From: JBGAHD01 sp044226395
GTDB taxonomy: Bacteria; Pseudomonadota; Gammaproteobacteria; Xanthomonadales; Ahniellaceae
Length of the DNA: 64,000 nucleotides
Assembly: GCA_044226395.1 (NCBI GenBank)
Contig: JBGAHD010000001.1
Coordinates: 682,001 to 746,000 of the forward strand
Direction of reading: 5' to 3'
Every line of letters begins with the position of its first letter. Position 1 is the stretch's first letter. The translations under genes and the position numbers were made by a program. Of this stretch, positions 8,309-16,595 are shown in pieces. The notes under the pieces were generated by a model. The model searched no databases. It saw only the letters and a program-made list of their open reading frames with translations, and was not told where the DNA came from.

Positions 8309-9943
8309 TCACTCCCACTCAATCGTCGCCGGCGGCTTCCCCGAAATGTCATACACCACGCGCGACACGCCGCGAAGTTCATTGATGATCCGCCGCGACA
8401 CGGTGTCGAGAAACTCGTACGGCAAATGCGCCCAGTGCGCGGTCATGAAGTCGATGGTTTCCACGGCGCGTAGCGCGATGACCCATTCGTAGGCGCGGGC
8501 GTCGCCGACGACGCCGACGGATTTGACGGGCAGGAAGACGGCGAAGGCTTGGCTGACGCGGTCGTAGAGGTCGGCCTTGCGCAGTTCTTCGATGAAGATG
8601 TGATCGGCCTTAGCCAGCAGTTCGGCGTATTCGGCTTTGACTTCGCCGAGGATGCGCACGCCGAGGCCCGGGCCTGGGAAGGGATGGCGGTAGACCATGT
8701 CGCGTGGCAGGCCGGCGGCGACGCCGATGCGGCGCACTTCGTCCTTGAACAGTTCGCGCAGTGGTTCGACCAGACCCAGTTGCATGCGTTCGGGCAGGCC
8801 GCCGACGTTGTGATGCGACTTGATGACGTGGGCCTTGCCGGTCTTGCTGGCGGCGGATTCGATCACGTCGGGATAGATCGTGCCCTGGGCCAGCCACTTC
8901 ACGCCGTCGAGCTTCTTGGCTTCTTCCTCGAAAATCTCGACGAACAAACGGCCGATGATTTTGCGCTTGGCTTCCGGCTCATCAACACCAGCAAGCGCGC
9001 TGAAGTAGCGTTCGGCGGCATTGACGCGAATGACGCGCACGCCCATGTGGCGGGCCATGGTTTCCATGACCTGATCGCCTTCGCGATAGCGAAGCAGACC
9101 CGTGTCGACAAAGACGCAGATCAGGCGCTCGCCGATGGCGCGATGAAGCAGCGCCGCGACGACGGATGAATCGACGCCGCCGGACAGGCCCAGCAAGACG
9201 CGATCATTGCCCACTTGCTGACGCACGCGAACGATCGCGTCTTCGATGATGTTCTCGGCGGTCCACAACGTATTGGCGCCGCAAATGTCGACGACGAAGC
9301 GTCGCAGGATCTGCGTGCCTTGCTTGGTGTGCGTGACTTCGGGGTGGAACTGCACGCCGTAGTACTTGCGCGCTTCATCGGCGATGACGGCGATGGCGAG
9401 CGAGTCGGTGCTGCCGACGGTTTCGAAACCGTTTGGAATTTGCGTCACGCGATCGCCGTGCGACATCCACACGTCTAGTTGCAGTTCGCTGCCCACCGCG
9501 TGCGCCTGTTGCGCGGCGCCCATCCAGGATTCGCCCTCGCCCACCGCCAGCGCGCCTTCGACGCCGGGGCCGATGCCATGAAACAGCGAGCAGGCCTTAC
9601 CGATGCGTACGCGCGCGTAACCGAATTCACGATGATGGCCGCTCTCGACGCGACCGCCCAGTTGCTGGGCCATGGTCTGCATGCCGTAGCAGATGCCGAG
9701 CACGGGCACGCCGAGGTCGAACACTTGCTGGGGCGCGCGCGGGGAGTTCTGCTCGGTGACGGACTCGGGTCCGCCGGAGAGGATCACGCCGCGCGGCGCG
9801 AAGCGCGCGATCTCGGTGGGATCGTGGTCCCAGGCCCAGATTTCGCAGTAGACGCCGATTTCGCGGATGCGGCGCGCGATCAGTTGCGTGTACTGCGCGC
9901 CGAAATCGAGGATGAGGATCTTGTCGCTGTGAATGTTCTGCAT
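8309..9943 (-). CDS. guaA: GMP synthase (glutamine-hydrolysing)
   Basis: GuaA converts XMP to GMP with ATP and glutamine in the cytoplasm. The class I amidotransferase domain has its nucleophile at C85 (GICYGMQ) and partners H200/E202 (FHPEV). The ATP-pyrophosphatase P-loop is SGGVDSS (254-260), and the C-terminus ends PPATIEWE. The protein is 544 residues, about 20 longer than usual. The extra residues lie between C85 and H200, around 124-147 (IGPGVEGALAVGEGE region), so the amidotransferase domain carries an insertion. Two ATGs lie six bases apart; the second (9943) is better placed relative to AGGA. It forms a guaB-guaA operon with a 25-bp gap. Confidence 0.98.
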   Translation of the reverse strand: MQNIHSDKILILDFGAQYTQLIARRIREIGVYCEIWAWDHDPTEIARFAPRGVILSGGPESVTEQNSPRAPQQVFDLGVPVLGICYGMQTMAQQLGGRVESGHHREFGYARVRIGKACSLFHGIGPGVEGALAVGEGESWMGAAQQAHAVGSELQLDVWMSHGDRVTQIPNGFETVGSTDSLAIAVIADEARKYYGVQFHPEVTHTKQGTQILRRFVVDICGANTLWTAENIIEDAIVRVRQQVGNDRVLLGLSGGVDSSVVAALLHRAIGERLICVFVDTGLLRYREGDQVMETMARHMGVRVIRVNAAERYFSALAGVDEPEAKRKIIGRLFVEIFEEEAKKLDGVKWLAQGTIYPDVIESAASKTGKAHVIKSHHNVGGLPERMQLGLVEPLRELFKDEVRRIGVAAGLPRDMVYRHPFPGPGLGVRILGEVKAEYAELLAKADHIFIEELRKADLYDRVSQAFAVFLPVKSVGVVGDARAYEWVIALRAVETIDFMTAHWAHLPYEFLDTVSRRIINELRGVSRVVYDISGKPPATIEWE

Positions 9944-9968
9944 CGGCATCCTGGAATGGGTTTGGGGC

Positions 9969-11426
9969 TCAATCCATGCGGTAGTTCGGCGCTTCCTTGG
10001 TGATGGTCACGTCGTGCACGTGGCTTTCGCGCACGCCGGCGCTGGTGATGCGCACGAAGCTGGGCTTGGTGCGCATGTCATCGATGGTGGCGCAACCGAC
10101 ATAGCCCATCGACGCGCGCAGACCACCGACCAATTGATGAATGATGGTGCGCAAAGTGCCGCGATACGGCACGCGACCTTCGATGCCTTCGGGCACGAGC
10201 TTGTCGGCGTCGGCCGAATCCTGGAAGTAGCGATCCTTCGAGCCTTGCTGCATGGCGCCCAGCGAGCCCATGCCGCGATAGGACTTGTACGAGCGGCCTT
10301 GATAGAGCTCGACTTCGCCCGGCGCTTCCTCTGTGCCGGCGAACATGCCGCCGATCATCACGCACGAAGCGCCAGCAACCAGCGCCTTGGCGATATCGCC
10401 CGAATAGCGAATGCCACCATCGGCGATCAGCGGCACGCCCGTGCCCTTGAGCGCGTCGGCGACCATCGACACGGCGGTGATCTGCGGCACGCCAACGCCC
10501 GCGACAATGCGCGTGGTGCAGATCGAGCCCGGACCCACGCCGACTTTCACCGCGTCGGCGCCGGCATCGACCAGCGCGCGCGCGGCTTCGCCGGTGACGA
10601 TGTTGCCGCCGATCACTTGCAGCGCGGGGAAATGCTTCTTGACCCAGGCCACGCGCTCGAGCACGCCGCGCGAATGACCGTGGGCGGTGTCGACCACGAT
10701 TAGATCGACGCCAGCCTCGACCAGGGCCGCGACGCGCTGCTCGGTGTCGCCGCCCACCCCCACGGCCGCGCCCACGCGCAGACGTTCTTGCTCGTCCTTG
10801 CAGGCATTGGGGTTTTCGTGGGACTTCTGAATGTCCTTCACCGTGATCATGCCGCGCAATTGAAAGCGGTCGTTGACCACCAGCACTTTCTCGATGCGAT
10901 GACGATGCAGCAGGGCCATCACTTCGTCATCGCCGGCGCCGTCTTGCACGGTGACCAGGCGATCCTTGGGCGTCATGATGGTGCGCACGGGCGCGTCGAG
11001 CTTGGTTTCGAAACGCAGATCGCGCGAGGTGACGATGCCCACGAGATCGGGCCCCTGCACCACCGGGACGCCGGAGATGTTGCGCGCGCGCGTGATGGCC
11101 ATCACGTCGCGAATGCTCATGTCGGGGTTGACCGTGATCGGGTCGCGAATCACGCCGGCCTCGAACTTCTTGACCAGGCGCACTTCCGCCGCCTGGCGTT
11201 CGACCGACATGTTCTTGTGCATGATGCCGATGCCGCCGAGCTGGGCCATGGTGATGGCCAGTCGCGACTCGGTGACCGTGTCCATGGCCGCGGAGACGAC
11301 GGGGATGTTCAAGCCGATGGTGCGCGTGAGGCGCGTGGCGGTGCTGACGTCCTTGGGCAGGACGTTGGACTCGGCCGGAACCAGGGAGACGTCGTCGAAG
11401 GTCAGTGCTTCGGCGAGGATACGCAT
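9969..11426 (-). CDS. guaB: Inosine-5'-monophosphate dehydrogenase
   Basis: GuaB oxidises IMP to XMP with NAD+, the committed step of GMP synthesis. The 485-residue protein has the (beta/alpha)8 barrel interrupted by two CBS domains at about 93-205. The catalytic loop GVGPGSICTTR contains C303. The N-terminus MRILAEALTFDDVSLVPAES and the flap region with YRGMGSLGAM are canonical. AGGAAG precedes the ATG by a few bases. It lies directly upstream of guaA on the same strand, so both enzymes of IMP to GMP are co-expressed. Confidence 0.98.
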   Translation of the reverse strand: MRILAEALTFDDVSLVPAESNVLPKDVSTATRLTRTIGLNIPVVSAAMDTVTESRLAITMAQLGGIGIMHKNMSVERQAAEVRLVKKFEAGVIRDPITVNPDMSIRDVMAITRARNISGVPVVQGPDLVGIVTSRDLRFETKLDAPVRTIMTPKDRLVTVQDGAGDDEVMALLHRHRIEKVLVVNDRFQLRGMITVKDIQKSHENPNACKDEQERLRVGAAVGVGGDTEQRVAALVEAGVDLIVVDTAHGHSRGVLERVAWVKKHFPALQVIGGNIVTGEAARALVDAGADAVKVGVGPGSICTTRIVAGVGVPQITAVSMVADALKGTGVPLIADGGIRYSGDIAKALVAGASCVMIGGMFAGTEEAPGEVELYQGRSYKSYRGMGSLGAMQQGSKDRYFQDSADADKLVPEGIEGRVPYRGTLRTIIHQLVGGLRASMGYVGCATIDDMRTKPSFVRITSAGVRESHVHDVTITKEAPNYRMD

Positions 11427-11456
11427 GCTTCACTTCCTGGCGAAAGGAAGCGCGGC

Positions 11457-11462
11457 ATTATA
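11457..11462 (-). promoter_or_regulatory. Candidate -10 box of the guaBA operon
   Basis: TATAAT on the minus strand lies 30 bases upstream of the guaB ATG. No consensus -35 is visible at 17 bp. Confidence 0.5.
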
Positions 11463-11550
11463 GGCGGGCACGGGCTCAACCGCCAGTGGCGCGGGGTTTT
11501 TTGGGGGGTTTTTCGCGATCGCGCGTCCCGGACCTGGCCGCGCGCGCGGC

Positions 11551-12834
11551 TCAATGGGCCAGCAAGGCCAGCGACAACCAGGGCCAGTACGTGATCACCA
11601 GCACCGCGCCGAACAACAGCGCGAGATAAGGCAAGCTCGCCATCGTGAGCTTGAGCACGGGCTGCTGGAAGCGATAGCTCGCGATGAACAGATTCATGCC
11701 CACCGGCGGCGTGAAGTAGCCGAGCTGCATGTTGGCCAGGAAGATGATGCCCAAGTGCACCGGATTGACCCCGAACTGCGTCGCCACCGGCACGATGATC
11801 GGCACCATGATCACGATGGCCGAGAAGATGTCGAGCAGCATGCCCAACACGATCAGGAACAGATTCAGCAGCAACAGGAACTGCACCTGCGAATCGATGT
11901 GACGGCTGATCCATTCGAACAACTGGGTCGGCACTTCGGCGTCGATGAGGTAATAAGTGAGGCCCAGCGACGCGCCGAGAATCAGCAAGATCGCGCCGAC
12001 CAGCATCATCGCCTCGCGCAGCGCGCGCGACAGCGCGGAGAAACTCACTTCGCGACGGATCAGCACTTCGACCACGATCACGTACAGCGCGACCAGCGCC
12101 GCCACTTCCGACGCGGCGAAGGTGCCGGAGTACACGCCGATCAACACCACGAAGGGCAAGGGCAATTCCCAGCCAACATCGATCAGCGCACGCCCCACTT
12201 CCTTGATGTCGAAGCGGCCGGTATCGCGTTGCAGGCGCGGCGCCTTCCACATGCTGTAGATCGCGAGCACGAGCACCATCAGCAAGCCCGGCAGCACGCC
12301 GGCGCGGAACATCTCGTCCACGCCCACCGGCGGCGTGGTGCCCAGTTGCTGCGCGACGATGCCGTACAGAATCAGCGGCACCGACGGCGCGAACAGCAAA
12401 CCGAGACTGCCCGAGGTGGTGACGAGGCCCAGACTGAAGTTCTCGTCGTAACGCGCCTGACGCAAGGCCGGATACAGCAGCGCGCCCAGCGCCACGATGG
12501 TCACGCCCGAGGCGCCCGTGAACGCGGTGAAGGCCGCGCACGAGAGAATGGCCACGATCGCGAGCCCGCCCGGCATCCAGCCGAACAAGGCATCGGTGAT
12601 GCGCACCAGACGCCGCGGCGCTTGCGATTCCGACAGCACATAACCCGCGATGGTAAACAGCGGAATGGCCACGAGCACGGGCATGTCGGCCAAGCGATAG
12701 AACTCGCCGGCAAACACGATCAGATCGGCGCCACCCAGATACAAACCCAGCAAGGCCACGGCCGCGATCAAGGCGAACAGCGGCGCGCCGAACGCGGCCA
12801 GCACGACGATCACGGCAACGAACAGCCAGATCAT
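11551..12834 (-). CDS. dctM: TRAP transporter large membrane subunit (DctM)
   Basis: This is a 427-residue membrane protein with about twelve hydrophobic segments, the transport channel of a tripartite ATP-independent periplasmic (TRAP) system that takes up organic acids using a sodium gradient. Typical stretches are AFTGASGVTIVALGALLYPAL and QLGYFTPPVGMNLFIASY. The ATG at 12834 overlaps the DctQ stop (ATGA); an earlier in-frame start would add an unlikely polar extension. It is the last gene of a tatT-dctP-dctQ-dctM operon. The substrate is unknown, but this TatT-linked TRAP class differs from the classic C4-dicarboxylate systems. Confidence 0.93.
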   Translation of the reverse strand: MIWLFVAVIVVLAAFGAPLFALIAAVALLGLYLGGADLIVFAGEFYRLADMPVLVAIPLFTIAGYVLSESQAPRRLVRITDALFGWMPGGLAIVAILSCAAFTAFTGASGVTIVALGALLYPALRQARYDENFSLGLVTTSGSLGLLFAPSVPLILYGIVAQQLGTTPPVGVDEMFRAGVLPGLLMVLVLAIYSMWKAPRLQRDTGRFDIKEVGRALIDVGWELPLPFVVLIGVYSGTFAASEVAALVALYVIVVEVLIRREVSFSALSRALREAMMLVGAILLILGASLGLTYYLIDAEVPTQLFEWISRHIDSQVQFLLLLNLFLIVLGMLLDIFSAIVIMVPIIVPVATQFGVNPVHLGIIFLANMQLGYFTPPVGMNLFIASYRFQQPVLKLTMASLPYLALLFGAVLVITYWPWLSLALLAH

Positions 12835-13349
12835 GCCGGCGGCTCCGCCGGCGCGGGTTTGATCAGCGAACGCAGCGCGAAGCGCAGCGCCAGCAGGCCG
12901 AAGCCCGTGGGCATGATCAGTTCCACCATCCACGCGGGTACTTTGGCGAAAGCCATCGTGCCGCTCTCGCGATCAAGCTGCACCAGGCCCACGCTGTAGT
13001 ACGCGATAAAGCCGCAAACGACCGCGGCGAAGGCGAAGGTGACGAAGCGCGCCAGTCGCAACCACGGTCCCTTGAGCAGCCGCGTGATCGCGTCGAGATT
13101 GATGTGACGCTCATCGCGCGCGGCGGCGACAGCACCGAGCATCGCGGTCCACAGCACCAGCGCGCGCGTGGCCGGATCGATCCACACCCAGCCGGAATCG
13201 AAAAAGAAGCGCGCCATGATTTGCGTGGCGGCCAACACGACCAGCGTGAGCACCAGCAGCACCAGCACGCCGTTCTCGAAGGCATGCAGCCAGCCGAGCA
13301 GACGCGCCGGCAGCGAGGGCGCGTCGTGGTGGTGCTTGGACGAAGTCAA
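12831..13349 (-). CDS. dctQ: TRAP transporter small membrane subunit (DctQ)
   Basis: This encodes a four-helix DctQ-type subunit that pairs with DctM. Helices are seen around ENGVLVLLVLTLVVLAATQ, RALVLWTAMLGAVAA, FVTFAFAAVVCGFIAYYSVG and ELIMPTGFGLLALRFAL; the DERHINLDAI sequence between them is family-like. No ATG is available near the expected N-terminus. A TTG at 13349, ten bases after the dctP stop with GAGCG upstream, gives 172 residues. The frame is open to 13409 but that would overlap dctP. Confidence 0.85.
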   Translation of the reverse strand: MTSSKHHHDAPSLPARLLGWLHAFENGVLVLLVLTLVVLAATQIMARFFFDSGWVWIDPATRALVLWTAMLGAVAAARDERHINLDAITRLLKGPWLRLARFVTFAFAAVVCGFIAYYSVGLVQLDRESGTMAFAKVPAWMVELIMPTGFGLLALRFALRSLIKPAPAEPPA

Positions 13350-13359
13350 CGCGTGACGC

Positions 13360-14373
13360 TCAATGCGCGGCGGCGGTGGCCGATTGCGCGCGGAACTCCT
13401 CGAGCGCATCGTTGACGCGCTTGAACAACTCCGGCGTATAGGCGCCTTCGTCGAGCAGACGCTTGCGCGCTTCCAGGCCGATGCTGATCCAGAACTCCTG
13501 TTCCTTCGCTTCGGGCTTGAACAGGGTCACGCCCTGCTTGGTCAGCGCGGTCAGGGCCGCTTCGTTATCCTTGCGCGTGTCGGTGTCGATCGCGGTGAAG
13601 GCCTTGGCGAATTCCTCGAGCATGATCTTCTGATCGTCCGGCGCGATCTTGTCGAAGGCTTTTTTGTCGAGCGCCATGATGCCCATGACATAGGTCAGCG
13701 GAAACTCGACCACGTGCTTGATCCGCGTGTGCCACTGAAACGCGATCGAGCCACTGGGCGTGTTGCCCGCGGTCTCGATCATGCCGGTCGACAACGCGGT
13801 GTAGACATCGGCCAGCGGCAGGGCCACGGGCTTGACGCCGCCGACTTCGAAGGTGACCTGGGCAATGCGATCGGCCTGCGGCACCCAGACCTTGGTGGCC
13901 TTGAGATCGTCGCGCGTGCGGATCGGCTTGGTGCTCATCAAGAAGGCGAAGCCACCGCCGGCCATGCCCATCACTTCGAGATCCTTCTTGCGGAAGGCGT
14001 CCTTGAGCGTGTCGTCGGCGCGCGCGCGCACGTAGTCGACTTCGGCCTGTTCGCGAAACAGAAATGGCAGGCTGTAGATCTGCGCGTCGGGCACCACGGG
14101 CGAGAGCTCGGCGCCGGAGAATGCGCCGCCTTGCAATTGCCCGAGCTTCATCTTGCGCAGCACCGCGACGTCATTGCCCATGACGCCACCGGGGAAATAC
14201 TTCACTTCCACGCGACCTTGCGTGCGTTCCTTGATCGCGGCGGCGCCGGCGCGCATCTGCTTCATCCAGCCGCTGCCTTCGGGCGCGACGGTGGCGATCT
14301 TGATCACGGCCGCGTGCGCGCCCGCGAAGGCGAACAGGGCTAGCCAGCACAGCGTCTTGAGCATCCGCTTCAT
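13360..14373 (-). CDS. dctP: TRAP transporter periplasmic substrate-binding protein (DctP)
   Basis: This is a 337-residue exported binding protein. The signal peptide is residues 1-21 (MKRMLKTLCWLALFAFAGAHA). The mature part begins AVIKIATVAPEGSGWMKQM and has the DctP features RVEVKYFPGGVMGND and ADVYTALSTGMIETAGNT. The conserved Arg region, thought to bind the substrate carboxylate, lies near TRDDLKATKVWVPQADRI. The start overlaps the stop of the TatT lipoprotein gene, indicating translational coupling. The ligand is not known. Confidence 0.93.
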   Translation of the reverse strand: MKRMLKTLCWLALFAFAGAHAAVIKIATVAPEGSGWMKQMRAGAAAIKERTQGRVEVKYFPGGVMGNDVAVLRKMKLGQLQGGAFSGAELSPVVPDAQIYSLPFLFREQAEVDYVRARADDTLKDAFRKKDLEVMGMAGGGFAFLMSTKPIRTRDDLKATKVWVPQADRIAQVTFEVGGVKPVALPLADVYTALSTGMIETAGNTPSGSIAFQWHTRIKHVVEFPLTYVMGIMALDKKAFDKIAPDDQKIMLEEFAKAFTAIDTDTRKDNEAALTALTKQGVTLFKPEAKEQEFWISIGLEARKRLLDEGAYTPELFKRVNDALEEFRAQSATAAAH

Positions 14374-15254
14374 CAGAAATAATCCTTGCCGGATTCCAGC
14401 AGTGCGCGCGCGCGTTCGCGCGCGATGGTGTTCATCAGGGTCAGGCCCGGGGCGTTGGGATCGGCCGCGAGCACGGCATTGAGCAATTCATCGTGACGCG
14501 CTTGATCGAAGGTCAGGCGCGCGCAGTACTGTGCGTCGAGCACGCGCGCCATTTGATTGCGACCACCGGAACGTTCCAGTGCCTCGGCGAAATAGCGCAC
14601 GCCATCGGCCGGCTTGCCGCCGAGACTTTCCGGACGCAGGCAGTTCAACACTCCCAGATACATGGCGACCGCGCCGCCATCGTGATCGGGCGCGAGCGAG
14701 CGCACGCGTTGCAGCATGGCTTCGATGCGCGGCAGATCGGCGATGCGTTCCCAATCGCCCGAGTCGGCTTGCAGCACGCCAGCGCGCGCGACGGCGAGCG
14801 TATACAGCGCGGGCACTTGCTTGGCGCCTTCGTTCGCGAGCGCGGCTTCGAAGGTGTCGAAGGGCTGGGTCAATTGCGCGCAGAAGGTTTTGTCGAGCAC
14901 GCAGATCGCGCGTTGCGCATAGCGTTCGGCCTTGAGCGCGAGACGCTTCTGACGCTCGGGCGTGCCGGCGAAGCCCCCGGCATAGGCGCCGTAGAGTTTC
15001 GACGCGGCCATCAGCAGATCGGCGTTGTCGGGCGAACCGGTGAGCAGGCCATCGATCAGCAGCAGATAGGCCGGCAGTCCGTCGGCGACGGTCTGCGTGT
15101 CGTCTTGTTCGAGCACGCCGGCGGTGAGGTTGCGGCTCAGGCCCGAGCCCGCGCGATTGACGATGCTGGCGCAGCCCGTCATCACCAGGACGCTACACAC
15201 CACCGCGGTCAGGCGCGCGCCCCATGCGCGCGAACGTGAGTTCGGTCGATTCAT
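14373..15254 (-). CDS. TRAP-associated TatT-type lipoprotein
   Basis: This is a 293-residue predicted outer-membrane or periplasmic lipoprotein with a lipobox ending at C28 (LVMTGC). The helical repeat pattern that follows (LLMAASKLYGAYAGGF, ALKAERYAQRAICVL) matches the TatT component described for TRAP systems in Treponema (Tp0956), a TPR-like trimer that docks onto the DctP binding protein. It is the first gene of the transporter operon and overlaps dctP. The ATG at 15254 gives the normal signal peptide. The family is recognised by its context and repeat pattern; docking is inferred. Confidence 0.85.
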   Translation of the reverse strand: MNRPNSRSRAWGARLTAVVCSVLVMTGCASIVNRAGSGLSRNLTAGVLEQDDTQTVADGLPAYLLLIDGLLTGSPDNADLLMAASKLYGAYAGGFAGTPERQKRLALKAERYAQRAICVLDKTFCAQLTQPFDTFEAALANEGAKQVPALYTLAVARAGVLQADSGDWERIADLPRIEAMLQRVRSLAPDHDGGAVAMYLGVLNCLRPESLGGKPADGVRYFAEALERSGGRNQMARVLDAQYCARLTFDQARHDELLNAVLAADPNAPGLTLMNTIARERARALLESGKDYF

Positions 15255-15309
15255 GGCGCCGGATTGTAGCGGCTGCGCGCCCATCCTGGATGACTCCGGC
15301 GCGACAGCT

Positions 15310-16164
15310 TCATAACGGCAGGGCTTCAGCCGCCTCGAGGGTGTTCTGCATCAGCATGGCCACCGTCATCGGACCGACGCCACCCGGCACGGGCGTGATC
15401 CACGAGGCGCGCTCGGCGGCGGCATCGAAGCCGACATCGCCGACCAGGCGGCCATCGTCCCGACGATTGATGCCGACGTCGATGACCACGGCCCCGGACT
15501 TGATCCACTCGCCCGGCACGATGCCAGCGCGGCCGACCGCGACCACGACGATGTCGGCGCGACCCACGTGTTCGTCCAGATGCTCGGTGAAGCGATGACA
15601 GGCCGTGACCGTGCAGCCGGTGAGCAGCAGCTCCAGCGCCATCGGCCGGCCCACGTGATTGGACACGCCCACGACCACGGCGTGACGGCCGCGGATCGGC
15701 CGATCCGTGTGCGCCAGCAAGGTCATGATGCCCTTGGGCGTGCACGGGCGCAGACCGGGCTGGCGCAGGGCCAGGCGGCCGACGTTCTCGGCGTGAAAGC
15801 CGTCGACATCCTTGCCAGGTCGAATACGTTGAATCAAAGCCTGCGCGTCGATGTGCGGCGGCAGGGGCAACTGCACCAGGATGCCATTGATCTCGGGGTC
15901 GTCATTCAAACGATCGATCAACTCGAACAGCTCGGCCTGGGGCGTGCTGGCCGGCAGATCGAAATCGCGCGAGACGAAGCCCACGCGCTCGCAGGCGCGG
16001 CGCTTGTTGCGCACGTACACGGCCGAGGCCGCGTCATTGCCCACCAGCACCACCGCCAACCCCGGCGCGCGGCCGCCGCCGGCGACGCGTTGCAGGACGC
16101 GGCGCCGCACGTTGTCGAGCACGCTTTCGGCGATGTGCTTGCCGTCGAGAAGCTTGGCCGGCAT
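15310..16164 (-). CDS. folD: Methylenetetrahydrofolate dehydrogenase/cyclohydrolase
   Basis: This is bifunctional FolD, interconverting methylene- and formyl-tetrahydrofolate in cytosolic one-carbon metabolism. The 284-residue protein has Y50 and K54 in the catalytic YVRNKRRAC motif, then QLPLPPHID, PGKDVDGFH and TPVPGGVGPMT. The NADP-binding motif is VVGVSNHVGRP, where most FolD proteins have GRSxxVGxP; the first Arg is replaced by Val. The ATG at 16164 gives the standard start MPAKLLDGK. It is followed on the same strand, after 55 bp, by the TRAP operon. Confidence 0.96.
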   Translation of the reverse strand: MPAKLLDGKHIAESVLDNVRRRVLQRVAGGGRAPGLAVVLVGNDAASAVYVRNKRRACERVGFVSRDFDLPASTPQAELFELIDRLNDDPEINGILVQLPLPPHIDAQALIQRIRPGKDVDGFHAENVGRLALRQPGLRPCTPKGIMTLLAHTDRPIRGRHAVVVGVSNHVGRPMALELLLTGCTVTACHRFTEHLDEHVGRADIVVVAVGRAGIVPGEWIKSGAVVIDVGINRRDDGRLVGDVGFDAAAERASWITPVPGGVGPMTVAMLMQNTLEAAEALPL

Positions 16165-16268
16165 GGGAAGAACCGTGTGATCCGAAACCGCGATTGTAAA
16201 CGCTCGCGGCCCGCGCCGTCCGATCACGGGGCGGCCCGGGCTAGACTGCGTGACCTTGGAGGTGAGCC

Positions 16269-16553
16269 ATGAACTTCGATCAACAGGCCGCGGCCGCGGC
16301 CTTCACGCGCCTGGTGGCGCATCTGCGCGCGCGCACCGATGTGCAAAACATTGACCTGATGAATCTGGCCGGCTTCTGCCGCAATTGCCTGGGCGATTGG
16401 TATCGCGAGGCCTTGGCCGCGCAAGGCGTGGAGCTGTCCAAGGACGCCGCGCGCGAAGCGATCTACGGCATGCCGCCGGCGGAATGGAAGGCGCGTTATC
16501 AGACCGAGGCGTCGCCAGAGCAATTGGCGAAGTTTCAAAAACCTTCGCACTGA
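16269..16553 (+). CDS. DUF1244 family protein
   Basis: This 94-residue cytosolic protein matches the DUF1244 family of proteobacteria, with the conserved core NLAGFCRNCLGDWYREA and the YGMPPAEWKARYQTEA stretch. The two close cysteines in FCRNC are conserved. A very strong TGGAGGTGAG precedes the ATG, and a TAGACT -10-like hexamer lies nearby. It is monocistronic, between divergent folD and convergent moeB. The function is unknown. Confidence 0.88.
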   Translation: MNFDQQAAAAAFTRLVAHLRARTDVQNIDLMNLAGFCRNCLGDWYREALAAQGVELSKDAAREAIYGMPPAEWKARYQTEASPEQLAKFQKPSH

Positions 16554-16595
16554 GCCGCGTTTCGCGCGCGGCGTCGTTCGTGATTCGAGCCGCGC

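Noticed and set aside
8101..8385. Open frame on + strand with SD-like GGAGG after the acyltransferase
   Set aside because: Low-complexity Arg/Ser-rich product with no family pattern; it contains the terminator hairpin and runs into guaA antisense.
11491..11515. Runs of G and T before guaB that suggested a G-quadruplex
   Set aside because: Only two G runs are present; four are needed for an intramolecular quadruplex.
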